DNA of 64,000 bases from Kalaharituber pfeilii (taxonomy: Eukaryota > Ascomycota > Pezizomycetes > Pezizales > Pezizaceae): positions 1 to 64,000 of the forward strand of contig WHUZ01000002.1 of the NCBI GenBank assembly GCA_015179045.1, written 5' to 3'. The notes under the pieces are model-generated. The model saw only the letters and a list, made by a program, of their open reading frames with translations, was not told the origin of the DNA and ran no database searches. The position numbers were made by a program, and so were the translations under genes. Shown here piece by piece: positions 29,810 to 40,440 of the stretch. The stretch's first letter is position 1; each line of letters starts with the position of its first letter.

Positions 29810-30407
29810 CTATCACTCATACCACCTGCTGGTATTCGCACTCACTGTCACTCATATACCACTACTCCTACCTGCTGTTGTACTTACCTCTCACCATGAT
29901 ACCTTTCTGCCCTATGGTCCTTGCACATAGTATAGAGCATATGTAGTTGTTAGCTTATATTCTAGTATGTCTGTCATGAAAATGCAAATGGATAAGTATG
30001 CAATAAAACAATTACTAGTACAATGTGTTGTTATTTTATTTATTTGAGGCGAAAGAAATAGAGACGATCAATCAATCCCTACTAGTAGGTTGTTCTCGTC
30101 TAGTAGGTATTTGTCTAGTGTAAAAAATAAATGCATGGATATTGCAAGCCTCATCCGTGCGTAGCAAGACTACATCATTGCGCAAAAAATCCTTCTGCAC
30201 TTTCGTCCCTATGCGTTGCTGTACCACTGGCAGATCAAGTGAAAGCACTCTCAGACAAGCAGAGGCTACCGGTATCTTGGGGCAACTCCATGGCCAGCTC
30301 GGACTCAAGCTGAGGCACAGGCTGAGACCAGGCGATCATAAGTGGGAAAAACGGCCAGTGTGCGTACAGGCAGAAAGTGCCTGTCCCGAGAGGTTTTGAT
30401 GCGGTAT

Positions 30408-31447
30408 GCGGGGGTAGAAGACGTAGAGACAGTCCTGGATGGCGTGCAAGCGAGAGCAATCATCTGGGAGGTGGAGGTACCATCGGAGCTGGCAGAGCTC
30501 TGCACAGGCGACTTCGGAGTAGGGAGTGAGGAGAGAGAGGAGGAGGCGAGAAATTGTAGAGACTGGGGGGTGCAGTAGGCACTGGCCGAGGAAGATGGGT
30601 ATGAAGCTGTACTGGACCGCTGGCAAGGTCAGTGGGCGAGGTTCTCAGAGGAGGGGGAGGAGATCTCATGGGGAGAGGGGTGTGAGAAGGTGGAGGTGGA
30701 GATCGCAGTGAGGCTGAAGGGAGAAAGAGAGGAGTGGGAGACCTCGGTTGAGGAAGCCGGAAGAGGAAGGGTGGTTCTCTTCTCGGATGGCAGCAAGATC
30801 GAGGATAGCAAGATGGGGGCGGGTGTATGGGGGAGATCGGCATTGGTAGCAGAGGTAGTAGGAAGAACAGCGACGGTTTTCGATAGGGAGGTGAGGGGAG
30901 TGAGAAGAGCCTTGGAGAGTGTGCCGGAGGAGGTACTGGTCCTGATCTGTCGGAATTCAGAAGCTGCCGTCATGGCGATTAAGAAGGCAGGCAGAGAGGG
31001 GAAGGGGAAGATGGAGGACGTGAGGAGGGTAGTGGATGTGGTGGAAAGGAGGAAGAGGAAGGGGGGTAATGCGAAACTGATGTGGGTTAAGGCTCACATT
31101 GGAATTGCAGGAAATGAGAAGGCGGATGAGTGGGTGAAGAAAGGGACGATGGAGAAGGGGAGGGAGGTGGCCACTGAGAGTGGGGTGCGCCAGAGGATAA
31201 AGGTGTGGAGGAAAGAGAAGAAGAGAGAGATAGAGGGGTTCGGAGGATGGAAGGTCATGGAGTGGAGTAGGGTGGCGACATCAAACTTCACTGCATTGCG
31301 ACTGGAGTGAGGAAGGTGTGCTATATGGTTGAAGAAGCTGGGGGTGGCGGAATCGGATTGGTGCAGGTGTGGGGAGGTTCAAATGGGGGAGCATCTCGCT
31401 TTCCGATGCAAAAGCCAGGAGAACCGCCCGGAAGGTTTTGAGAGGTG
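30408..31447 (+). pseudogene. LINE-B-type ORF2 fragment: RNase H part
   Basis: Continues the fragment at 26838. RNase H motifs FSDGSKIEDSKMGAGVW, LICRNSEAAVMAIK (the expected DSEAA Asp is Asn here) and WVKAHIGIAGNEKADEW are followed by a knuckle-like CRCGEVQ region. A TAG near 30577 and a TGA near 31308 break the frame. The sequence stops abruptly at 31447, inside NRPEGFER, where antisense LINE sequence starts. Confidence 0.85.
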
Positions 31448-32440
31448 ATTCTACCACCAGCCCCGAGTGGTCCGACCCCACATCCACCAGGCCCACCCGG
31501 TCCACTGTCACTCCCCTTACCCACACCAAGTCGATCCTCGAGATTCTCAACCTCCCCTCCACTTCCCTCCTCCATGTTGCTTCCCTTTCTCCCACCAAGG
31601 TGAAGCCAGCCCCCTCCATCCTCTCCCTCAGAATCCTGCCCCTCCCACTGTCCTCCACCCCTTCCAGACTCCACGCCGGACTGTGCGCATTCCAGTCCCC
31701 CACTAGGACGCACCTGTCCTGCACCTCTAGCACTCCTTCCAGCCACCTCTCAAACTCCTCGTTCCTCCATCTCCCGTCCACATATACCCCCCTACTGCCA
31801 CACCCTCCCTCTCTCCCATACTATATTCCCGTCGCCCCTCCTCCCCCCTCTCCCCTCTCTCCGCTCCCATCCTACCACCCTCGTCTCCTTCCCAACCCCC
31901 CCCGATCCTCTTCAGGCTTCGGTGCCCCCCCACTTTCCATCCCCCCACTTCTTCTCTTTTCCACACTTCTCCCTCAAAGCCCAAGTCCCACCCTTCCTTG
32001 AAGACGGTCTCCCTCCACACATGCCCCCCACCGACGATCCCCCAACATTCTGGTACCCTACCTTCACCATACTGGTCTGGGTACCCCGCTGCTCTCTGCT
32101 TCCCACCCCTCATCAAGCAGGCCTCCGTCCCCGAAAATATCTCCCAACCTCACCCCCGGTGCATGCATAGACCCCGCCATGTCCCTTCTGTCATCCACAT
32201 CCATCCTCTCTCCTCCCTTTCTCTCTTTCATCCACTCCACCAACTCCAACGCTCTCGCCTCCGCATCCCAGTCCTCTGACAGGACTCCCGAAAACTTTAC
32301 TTCTCCCTTCCCCCCTACCTCCACTTGCTTCCCCTTCCCCTTCCCCCTTCCACTTTCATTGCCTTACTCCCCTCCTCCTGTTTCTTCTTCATCGGGGTCT
32401 CCTCCACTCTCTCCCTCTTCTGGCTTTGATTTGGAATGAC
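31448..32440 (-). pseudogene. Antisense LINE APE-type endonuclease fragment
   Basis: Minus-strand frames contain VGYQNVGGSSVGG (start of the endonuclease), CVLVGDWNAHSPAWSLEG (GDWN catalytic block), RISRIDLVWVRG and DVGSDHSGLVVES (SDH block). These are the landmarks of the AP-like endonuclease that nicks the target in Tad/I-clade LINEs. The domain is split over several frames, so it is inactive. Confidence 0.82.
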
Positions 32441-33039
32441 CGGTTTCGGCCTCTCCTTGCAATGTGCCCCCACCCTCCGCAACAGTAACAGGTCATCACC
32501 CCCTTCTTAAACTTACACTCCCTTGCTAAATGACATTTCTTTCCGCAGTTGTAGCAACCCATCCCCTGGCTCCCCTGGTTGCTCGCCTGCGTCCCAGCTA
32601 CCTGCACCTGCACTCGTGCTCCTGGTGCTCCAAACCCCACGCTTGGATGCACCACCTGCACCTCTGCTGGGTACCCCCTCCCTGCCGCCACTCCTCCCTG
32701 CTGCCTCTGCTGCTGCTGCTGCCCCGCCGCCGCCGCTACCGCCATGCTGGCGTAGCTCACTTGCACATCTCCCTGCATGTGCACTCCTGACTTATACCTC
32801 TCTACCACCCTCCTCACTCCTCTCCACACCAGGCCCTTCTTCAAAACTTTCACCGCCTCGTCCGCGTCCACCACCTCAAACTTTACTTGGGAAACTCTTG
32901 GTTTCCCCATGGGTGGGACTGCACCGAAATGTACCGGTGGTCTCGAGCCGAACTTGACGTCCGGATTCTTCTCTCTTAGCATTCTCCTCATCTTCTCCAC
33001 CTCCTCCGTCCCCTCCTCATAATCAACTCCCTTCAGCAC
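32389..33039 (-). pseudogene. LINE ORF1 C-terminal part with two CCHC knuckles
   Basis: Minus-strand protein with an RRM-like segment (VSQVKFEVVDADEAVKVLKK) and two knuckles, CYNCGKKCHLAREC and CYCCGGWGHIAR (the last Cys of the second is replaced). A Gln-rich stretch lies between. This is the usual nucleic-acid-binding C-terminus of fungal LINE ORF1 and distinguishes this family from the knuckle-less ORF1-only elements. Confidence 0.8.
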
Positions 33040-33054
33040 TAGGGGACCGCGTTT

Positions 33055-34690
33055 TTATTGTGGACCTCCACCCTCACGAGGTCCTCCCCAAAGATGAGGC
33101 GCATCCATGCGCCGAACCTCTCCATCACCTCCTTCTGGCTCTCCTTCTCCTCTATATCCACCAGGAACCAAGTCCTTTCGAACTTGGACGCAGCCGGGTT
33201 CCTCTCCACTCTCGCTATCCTCCACCCTCTCTCCTCCGCTCCCTTCCCATTGCCTCCCAGAGAGACTCACACCTCTTCATGAAGATGTTTCTCTCCTCCG
33301 TCCCTCCTTTCCAAAAGGCACTGCCGCCTTGTGGATGGTCCTCAGTGTCCTCTTCCACAACTTCCTCCCCTTCACAATCGTCCAGTTCTCCCCTCAATTC
33401 TCTTCTCCGCCTCTCTTGCTGCTTTCTCCGCCTTCTCCTTCAGCTTCCTCTCCTCCTCCTCCAACTTTTTGAGCTCTTCCTGCGAGCTCCCCGGTGTCCC
33501 AATCACGTGCGTCACCTTCTTCAGAACCTCCACCCTCTTCACTGCTGCCTTCCTTTCTTCCTCAATCTTTCTCCGGCTCTCTATCTCCGCTTCCTTCTGC
33601 TTCTCTTCTTCCCTCCTCTTCTTCTTTTCCTGCTCCTCCTGCCACTTCCGTATCTCCCGGATCTCATTCTCCTTTTTCCTCCTCTTCTCCTCCTCAGCTT
33701 TCTCCTCCTCCCTCCTCCTCTTCTCCTTCTCCAGCTTCCTCTCTTCCTTTCCTGATGCCAGACCTATCGCTACGTGCATTTCTGCCACCATCCTCTCCAA
33801 CGCTCCTAACCTCTCCTGTGTCTCTATCTCCGCCTTCTCCCTCACCCCTTTCTAACTGCCTTCGCCTCTTCCTTCCAGTTGCTCACCTCCCTCCCCGTCA
33901 TCCTCCACCTCCGATGATACTCGAAAGCCATGTCGCCTTTCCCCACCCTTCCTCTCAGCTCTCCCATTCCTTCGCGAAGACCTCTGTCCCCAAGATTGCT
34001 CCTACCTTCTCCCACACCTCTCTTACCGCCTTCTGATGACCTTTCTTCCCTTTCTTCCCCAGTGCTTCTCCCTCCTGTTTAGCACCTGTGCTGCGTGCAT
34101 GAGCGCTAGAACCTCCTTCGCCCCTCCTCCAAAGCTCCCCCTTCTTCCTCCTCCCCCTCGCTCTCCTCCCCCGAGACTTCCTCATCCTCCCCTTCCCCGT
34201 CCTCCATCTCCCCTTCCTCTTCTCCCATTTCCTTGTCTTCTTCCTCCTCCTCCCCTCCTCCTCTCTTACCACCGGCAGGTCCACCTTCGGCACTACCGGT
34301 CCATATTCCGGTTGGGAGTCCTGGATCTCCAAGGTCCCCCCGCTGCTCGCTCCCCTCCCCTGCCATCACACGGGGATGGGCTCCTACTCCTGTCCCTCTC
34401 TCTCTCGCCCCCCTCTTCCCCAACTCATCATGACCCTGGTGGTCCTCGGAGTCTCCTGCTGTCTCGCAAAAACTACCTGGGGCCCCCTTCTCACCACAAT
34501 GCATTCCCGCGTTGCATTGTCTAGAACTTCCACTTCCTTCTGTATCTCTATCCCATCTGCTCCATCCTCATATTTCCTAAACATCGCTGCGTCTTTACTC
34601 CAGACCCGCACCACTTCTGCCACGTCCGTGATGCTCCTGAGCTCCTCAGTCTTTACCCAGCTCACCTCCGGTACCCCTCTCCTCTGTGCT
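33055..34690 (-). pseudogene. LINE ORF1 N-terminal part with long coiled coil
   Basis: Frames on the minus strand include a charged coiled coil (33845-33372, units like RKLEKEKRRREEEKAEEEK and EELKKLEEEERKLKEKAEK) that probably multimerises the ORF1 protein, and an acidic/basic N-terminal region (34504-33955). The frames do not join, so frameshifts have accumulated. Strong CT bias on the plus strand gives many spurious frames there. The 5' end of the LINE lies near 34690. Confidence 0.7.
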
Positions 34691-34850
34691 GTGTCACGGC
34701 TTGGCGTGCCATGGCGGCAGAGGGAAGCTGATTACTAGTACGTGTGGACGTCTAAAGGAGCCAAGATCCCTGACCACGTGCGCAAACGTAAGCGAGTCGC
34801 TGACCGGGCCCGTACGGATACTCCTATATATGCCGACCGCACTACTGGGT
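34691..34850 (+). repeat. Short LINE-tail-like repeat next to the MULE-like element
   Basis: GTCACGGCTTGGCGTGCCAT to ATTACTAGTA (34692-34740) recurs at 36640-36690 and 59812-59861, where it ends LINE 3' regions. The rest to 34850 is unique. Confidence 0.6.
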
Positions 34851-36240
34851 CGGAACCTCTCCGGACAGGCAGATTCTGCCTGCCGCTCCCGGACCTCATC
34901 AGACGATAAATTCTACGCCATGACACTGTGACTCAGGTACCAACATTGTAGGGTAGGTATGATCGAATGGTAGGTACAGGCATATGGCAAGACAGGGTCT
35001 AAAGTGGACTAGTGATGTAAGTGCGTACCAGCCCACTGGCTACCAAATATCGGCCCATGCTGTGATCTACTAGTTTGAATGCATGATTACTGAATTAAGT
35101 ATAAATGAAAAATGGAAAAATAGATCTGAATTAATGAGCAGATGAAGAAACAAAAATGAAATCTTGGGTTTCCTGTACCTCACTCTGTGATATTACTCCC
35201 TTATCAGTTCCGGACACAAATTTTTTTTTTTTTTTTAATATCACATGACCCCGCTTGCAGCTGTTCGCCAAGGCAGGGCCCCTGGGCTTTTGCCCTCAAA
35301 GCCCGGAGGCAGGCTTATAGTCACACTGCTAGTAGGCTTCGTGTTGCGCTGTCTCTTGCTCTTAGAATGTTACATTTGGAGTACACCACTCCAGATGCAC
35401 AAGAGCTTATTCATTTGCAGTGCGGAACATTTTGAGGGTATGCAACTGAGGTGCAGGTGTAGGTAGCAAAAGCTTCAGCATATCCTGCAAAGCCTGACAA
35501 TTCTGAAACTGCTGGATGAGCTGCGCCGCTTTACAGGCTTGAAAGTAAGCAAAGCGTTCTGCTTCTTTGCCAGAAAGATTGGCATGATATTGCTCTGTTC
35601 AAATAATTTTGTTCGCATAACCCCGCATACAAGCTACAAGCCTATGGCAAGGACCAATAAAACATAGATTACCTCACTAGAATATGTAAAGTTGATAATC
35701 CAGCTAGTGCCGTTTGGCCATGGGTCAATAATCCAGCCGTTTGCAATGATCACGATCCGGCAGCTGATGCTGTAGGTTCGGTTGATGTAGCTCATAGCCA
35801 TCTAGGATGAATTAAAGTCATTGGATTTGGTATCTGCAATTCAAACAATGGCCCAAGCTTGTTGTGACATGGAAGCTTGTATTGGTACAGCAAGTAATAC
35901 TACTCGTTACCAGCATTTAGTGCTGTAATAGCATGCCTTGGTTGAAAGGCTGTGGCTACATTGCTATTGACCCAGGCCCCCAAGAGAAACGCTACTGTTT
36001 TCCCTACAAAACTGTCCTCTCAAGAGAGAGGATACCCTGCTGCCACACCAGGTCGCTGACCTCTCGCACGGACTATGCCCAGCCTCCATTTTGCATCACT
36101 AAATGCTGGTAACAAGTACCAACATTTGATCTACCTACCCCACAATGTTGGTACCTGTGTCCTAGTGTCATGGCGTAAAGTTTATCGTCTGATGAGGTCC
36201 GGGAGCGGCAGGCAGAATCTGCCTGTCCGGAGAGGTTCCG
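34851..36240. mobile_element. MULE-like element with about 120-bp TIRs, copy 1
   Basis: Both ends start CGGAACCTCTCCGGACAGGC and contain the hairpin CAGGCAG-A-TTCTGCCTG. It matches 50238-51532 in the same length once the tail-B insertion at 35219-35322 is removed. No transposase is seen. No 9-bp duplication was found, perhaps because the right flank is the edge of a segmental duplication. Confidence 0.75.
35219..35322 (-). mobile_element. Tail-B element, approximately 100-nt class
   Basis: Antisense; sense start GCCTGCCTCCGGGC, hairpin GGGC-AAAA-GCCC, terminal block and poly-A. The other copy of the host element (near 51150) lacks it. Confidence 0.82.
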
Positions 36241-36692
36241 GAAGGAGAGGAGGGAGGTGGAAGGTTTTGGAAAGGGGAAAGTAATGGAGTGGAATAGGAC
36301 AGCGGTGTCCAATTTCATAGCATTGCGACTGGAGAAAGGAAGATGCAGAGTGTGGTTGAAGAGGATGGGAGCGGCAGAATCGGAGAAGTGCGGCTGCGGG
36401 GAGGCACAGACGGGGGCGCACCGAGCCTTCTAGTGCAGTCAGCAGAGGTTCCGCCCAGAGGGCTTTAGAGAATGGGGGGATATGAAGAAGAACTGGAAAA
36501 GGACAGCAGAGTATGGAGAGGAGTGGGATGAGTTGGAAAGGTTCTTCTCCGGGATCAGGTTCTAGGGCGCCGTGTGATTTGCCATCGGGGAAGTTTGCTT
36601 GCCGGGGTGCGAAAGTATGGAGAAGAGGGGAGGGGGGAGTGTCACGGCTTGGCGTGCCATGGCGGCAGAGGGAAGCTGATTACTAGTATGTA
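36241..36692 (+). pseudogene. LINE ORF2 C-terminal fragment with non-poly-A 3' end
   Basis: Encodes the end of ORF2 (VMEWNRTAVSNFIALRLEKG and CGCGEAQTGAH) with a TAG at 36431. The 3' UTR runs through GTCACGGCTTGGCG to ATTACTAG, without tail A, tail B or poly-A. It is nearly identical to 59395-59861. Confidence 0.8.
36687..36692. other. Candidate mariner excision footprint
   Basis: CTAG-TATGTA-GCCTG here corresponds to CTAG-TA-[element]-TA-GCCTG in copy 2, where the element starts TGG. TA-TG-TA is the pattern left when a TA-target transposon excises and its duplicated TA plus two terminal bases are retained. Confidence 0.6.
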
Positions 36693-36706
36693 GCCTGTCT
36701 CCGGGC

Positions 36707-36709
<3 letters not shown>

Positions 36710-36741
<32 letters not shown>

Positions 36742-36815
36742 CACATAACCCCGCTTGTAGCACTTGGCCATGGCAGGGTCCCTGGGCAAGCCCTCATAGC
36801 CCGGAGACAGGCTAA
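36710..36815 (-). mobile_element. Tail-B element inserted in a tail-B element
   Basis: Antisense approximately 100-nt copy with long poly-T. TGTCTCCGGGCTAT at 36696-36709 and 36816-36829 is the duplication. Copy 2 (63106) has the empty site. Confidence 0.9.
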
Positions 36816-37084
36816 TGTCTCCGGGCTATGGTGATGTGCATCAATAAGGGACCTGCTGTTACATTTGCTGGCTTGCTGACTAATAGGTAAAAAATTGCTG
36901 GCCCCTCGCGCCCCTCGCGCCCCTCGCGCCCGCTCGCCCCTGAGGCCCATCAATCTGAGCAGATTCAGCATCACATAACACTACAACAAAGCGGATTTTT
37001 GACATCGGACAACTTGAGTGAAGACCCTAAGAGTGAGTATATTCTAATTTATCGCTTTTTTCCTACAGAAAAAATTAATTAACA

Positions 37085-37378
37085 ATGTAGCGACAGGCTG
37101 GTTCTTCATACACATTGCCTTACCAGTCCCATTCATCAGCAGCATCAAGTGACAATTTCAAGCAACATTGCGAACGTTATACATGCAATAATTGTGAGTA
37201 TAATATTGATGCTTTACGTTCAACAGTTCCATTAAGTCTCAAGTCTATTTCTGATCTTACTATTAATCGTTTTTTTCATAAATGTTTGCGTACTATGGAG
37301 GCGTATCGAGATGGTTGTACATATGGTACAAAAGAGTTTACTGAACATGTATATAAAAGTCATCGCAGAGTTAACTAA
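37085..37378 (+). pseudogene. C-terminal fragment of TA-target DDE transposase
   Basis: Reads CNNCEYNIDALRSTVPLSLK, then CLRTMEAYRDGCTYGTKEF and HVYKSHRRVN before the stop. It aligns with the C-terminus at 45196-45783. The catalytic domain is missing. Confidence 0.75.
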
Positions 37379-37515
37379 ATATTTCTATATAGAGTAATTG
37401 TTTTCGACACTAGTACTAATTGGATAATCTTGGCTATCTTGGCATGTTACATTAAGAGGGCGTCTCATACAAAGTTGAAATTTTTCAATTTAGAATTTCT
37501 CAACACTGACTAGCG

Positions 37516-39393
37516 TGCCCGATGTGGTAACGATCTGCCCCCCTGTAACGATCCACTTTCTGGGCACTCCTCGTCATGCATTCCTCACTCTACTACTTTT
37601 ATTTGAATATATTGCAACTATAGAAATTGCTTAACATTATACCAATTTGACATCGCTGAATCAGAATTTGCTATCATAATGAGGAAAAAATCAAAATTCC
37701 AATATTTACAACTAAATTCATTATTGTTTACCTAATTTGAGCTCTCCCTGTATATAGTATAGCTCAACATTCTCGAAATCAGAAAAATAATATAGAAAAC
37801 TAGTAATTCTCATCCATCTAGGGCTGGTCTTTTTATTAAAAGTCAACAATTGCATATACAGATCATGTGGGATACAGTGCACCTTCAATTGTATAGAAGT
37901 AGTTTATGTTCCTGAGCTAATCTCCATACCTTGATCTGACTTTGAGTGTTCCTAGACTCCTCAAGTAATTCAGGAATACCGGGACTTGAAGTAGTAGTAG
38001 TTGAAGCACTAGAGGTGGTAACAGTAACTCCTTCTGAGGTGCCAGGTATGACAGAAGAGATCTGTGGCTCAAATCTGCTACTGGAACCTTCTTCTACCTA
38101 CCCCCCCCTCCAGTATTCAGACCCTCCTATCTCATGAACTAAAGATCTTTCCCTGCCCCAGCCTTGCATGTGAGTTCCCCTATAGTGTCTTTTTGTGCTT
38201 GTTCAGCTGCAGCTATCTTTCTCTGTTTTCGTTCCTCTTTTGCCTTACTTTCTTGCTCCATCACTACTAACTACTTTACATATCAGCAGCTTCTTTCTTA
38301 TCCTAAACTATTTTCGCACCTTCTGGAGTTTCTCTTCCTCCTTTCTGACCTTCGCTGGTGCTCTCTGTTTCCTTTTCGACATCTTCTACTATTTTTTTCC
38401 TTCTAGTTCCAGTATTACCTTAACTTCAGCTCGAGGCGGTATAGGAGGAAGTGAGTGAATATAATGTCTTGGGCGTCTTGGGCGTAGAGAACCGCATGGT
38501 CCGTATCCCACCAGATCAGTGAAAAAACACTTGACTAGTGACGTTTACTAGTCTTCTGCATAGCTCATTTAGCAATATGCCCATATATTTGCTGTCGCAT
38601 TTCGCATGTGTCGCATGTACGCTCTATCGGCCACTCGAGATGACTCATGACAGAGGGAAAGTAAGGCAAAAGAAGAACGAAAATAGAGAGAGATGGCTGC
38701 AGCTGAGCAAACTACAAAAAGATACTATGGAGGAACTCACATGTGAGACTAAGGCTGGGGAAGATCTTTAGTTCATGAGATAGGAAGGTCTGAATACTAG
38801 AAGGGGGGTGGGTAGAAGAAGGTTCCGGCAGCAGATTTGAGCCACAGATCTCTTCTGTCATACCTGGCACCTCAGAAGGAGGTACTGTTACCACCTCTAG
38901 TGCTTCAACTACTACTACATCAAGTCCCGGTATTCCTGAATTACTTGAGGAGTCTAGGAACACTCAAAGTCAGATCAAGGTATGGAGATTAGCTCAGGAA
39001 CATAAACTACTTCTATACAATTAAAGGTGCATTGCATCCCTCATGATCTGTATATGCAATTGTTGACTTTTAATAAAAAGACCAGCCCTAGATGGATGAG
39101 AATTACTAGTTTTCTATATTATTTTTCTGATTTCGAGGATGTTGAGCTATACAATACACAGGGAGAGCTCAAATTAGGTAAATAATAATGAATTTAGTTG
39201 TAAATATTGGAATTTTGATTTTTTCCTCATTATGATAGCAAATTCTGATTCAGCGATGTCAAATTGGTATAATGTTAAGCAATTTCTATAGTTGCAATAT
39301 ATCCAAAATAAGTAGTAGAACGAGGAATGTATGACGAGGAGTGCCCAGAGAATGGATCGTTACAGGGGGCCAGATCGTTACCACTTCGGGCAC
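37516..39393. repeat. Foldback element with arms of about 700 bp
   Basis: 37516-38210 is the inverse of about 38700-39393 (ends GTGCCCGATGTGGTAACG and CGTTACCACTTCGGGCAC). A unique spacer of about 490 bp separates the arms. Each arm holds a Ser/Val-rich frame (NSGIPGL...VVVVEALEVVT) that is read on opposite strands and does not resemble a known domain. The frame on the plus strand of the right arm has KVWRLAQEHKLLL, perhaps a transposase scrap. Confidence 0.85.
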
Positions 39394-39561
39394 ATTAAAT
39401 ATTTTTTAAATTGGACGTCGAAGGTTTGTAGAGCAGGTGAAATAGTGCATATTTTCAATCTTTAATTTCCAATCAGATGTGGTTGGGTAATACAATTATT
39501 CGTCAAGTTTAAGTCCATATTTTTGGCTAACACGGGTCCCTTATTGATGCACATCACCATA

Positions 39562-39616
39562 TGAGGGCTTGCCCAGGGACCCTGCCATGGCCACGTGCTA
39601 CAAGCGGGGTTATGTG

Positions 39617-39650
<34 letters not shown>
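39562..39650 (+). mobile_element. Tail-B element, 3' portion (split by the mariner)
   Basis: TGAGGGCTTGCCCAGGGACC, terminal block and about 28 A. Its 5' part (TAGCCTGTCTCCGGGC) lies at 36691-36705 and 36816-36826. The uninterrupted duplicate is 63106-63200. Confidence 0.88.
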
Positions 39651-39652
<2 letters not shown>

Positions 39653-39824
39653 TTCTTGATTTCGGCAGCAGGTGGCTCCGTATCTAAGAATGTTATGATA
39701 CTGCTAAAAATCACCCTCAGGATGTTATCATTCCGCACTCAAGGCTGGAAGTGGCTGAGCACCAGAAAGTTCATGGAGAGTAAGACTTTTTTTATTTTTA
39801 TATATCAGTGATCGATGGAGTGAC

Positions 39825-39890
39825 TTTTTTTTTTTTTTTTTTTTTTTGGTGTCACATGACCCCGCATGCGGCTCTTCGCCATGGCAGGAC
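39825..39890 (-). mobile_element. Ultra-short tail-B insertion
   Basis: Sense start CCTGCCATGGCGAAGAGC. CGATGGAGTGAC at 39813-39824 and 39891-39902. The duplicate is at 63379-63449. Confidence 0.9.
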
Positions 39891-40099
39891 CGATGGAGTG
39901 ACTGAAACGGACGTCTACTACGCCACGTTTGATGGACAGTTACTGAAACGCCAGAATATCAAGGAATTCAGGAACGCGCTGACAGTGCAGACAACCACAC
40001 TCAGGATATTATTGTTCTGCACTCATGCAGGATGATAGTTAAGGAGGATACCGAAGTAGATATCCAAGTATTGGAGTAGGTGGCTTGGCAGCGTTGTAG

Positions 40100-40230
40100 A
40101 TAACTGTGGGCATGGGTCTGAGCATGTGTTGTACGTACTACTAAATTGGCGGTGACGCTTAAAATAGATTAATAGCTAGCGTCGCTTACCCCTACCTGCA
40201 TCCAGTCAGAAAAAGTGACTGAGTCACAGT
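40100..40230 (-). repeat. MULE terminus relative
   Basis: TGTTGTACGTACTAC, GGCGGTGACGCTTA, TAGCGTCGCTTA and CATCCAGTCAGAAAAAGTGA follow the same order as the right end of the 11.5-kb MULE (25820-25910). A partner end was not found, so it may be a solo terminus. Duplicated at 63685-63800. Confidence 0.55.
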
Positions 40231-40328
40231 CACTATGGAGCACCTTATGATTCAGGGGATATTGGACGACTGTCTACTCTGCAGCGGCGAAGTAGCTGTA
40301 TGTGGAACCCTGCATGTGTGAGAGACCT

Positions 40329-40403
40329 TAAGCCTGCCTCCGGGCTTTGATGGTCTAGAACCAGGGGCCCTGCCATGGTGAAGAGCCGCATCGGGGTCAC
40401 GTG

Positions 40404-40438
<35 letters not shown>
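40329..40438 (+). mobile_element. Tail-B element, approximately 100-nt class
   Basis: Starts after TTAA with GCCTGCCTCCGGGC; the hairpin is GGT-CTAGA-ACC; then the terminal block and a long poly-A. GTGTGAGAGACCT at 40316-40328 and 40439-40451. The duplicate is at 63888. Confidence 0.9.

Positions 40439-40440
<2 letters not shown>

Larger units (their letters stand above)
27061..30398. mobile_element. 3.3-kb MULE-type element inside a LINE
   Basis: Inverted ends of about 230 bp start CAAA(A)CC then CTCTCGGGACAGGCACTTTC and contain the hairpin CAGGCA-CTT-TCTGCCTG. The 9-bp duplication ATGCGGTAT (27052-27060 and 30399-30407) restores the LINE when collapsed. No transposase is seen, so it is non-autonomous. 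It has received an antisense LINE 3' end (27887-28140), an ORF1-only element (28185-29601) and a solo LTR (29635-29809). Confidence 0.9.
36829..39559. mobile_element. Mariner-like element, TA duplication, 25-bp TIRs
   Basis: Ends TGGTGATGTGCATCAATAAG inward on both strands with TA at 36827-36828 and 39560-39561. Collapsing it restores the tail-B element sequence GGGCTATGAGGGC as at 63118. It carries a transposase C-terminal fragment and a long foldback. Confidence 0.9.

Noticed and set aside
33060..33755. Leu/Ser-rich plus-strand frames that look like membrane proteins
   Set aside because: They are the complement of the Lys/Glu-rich coiled coil of LINE ORF1; CT-rich composition produces artificial hydrophobic runs.
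38538..38771. 77-codon frame in the foldback spacer
   Set aside because: No start context, domain or conservation visible; may be a transposase scrap but cannot be supported.
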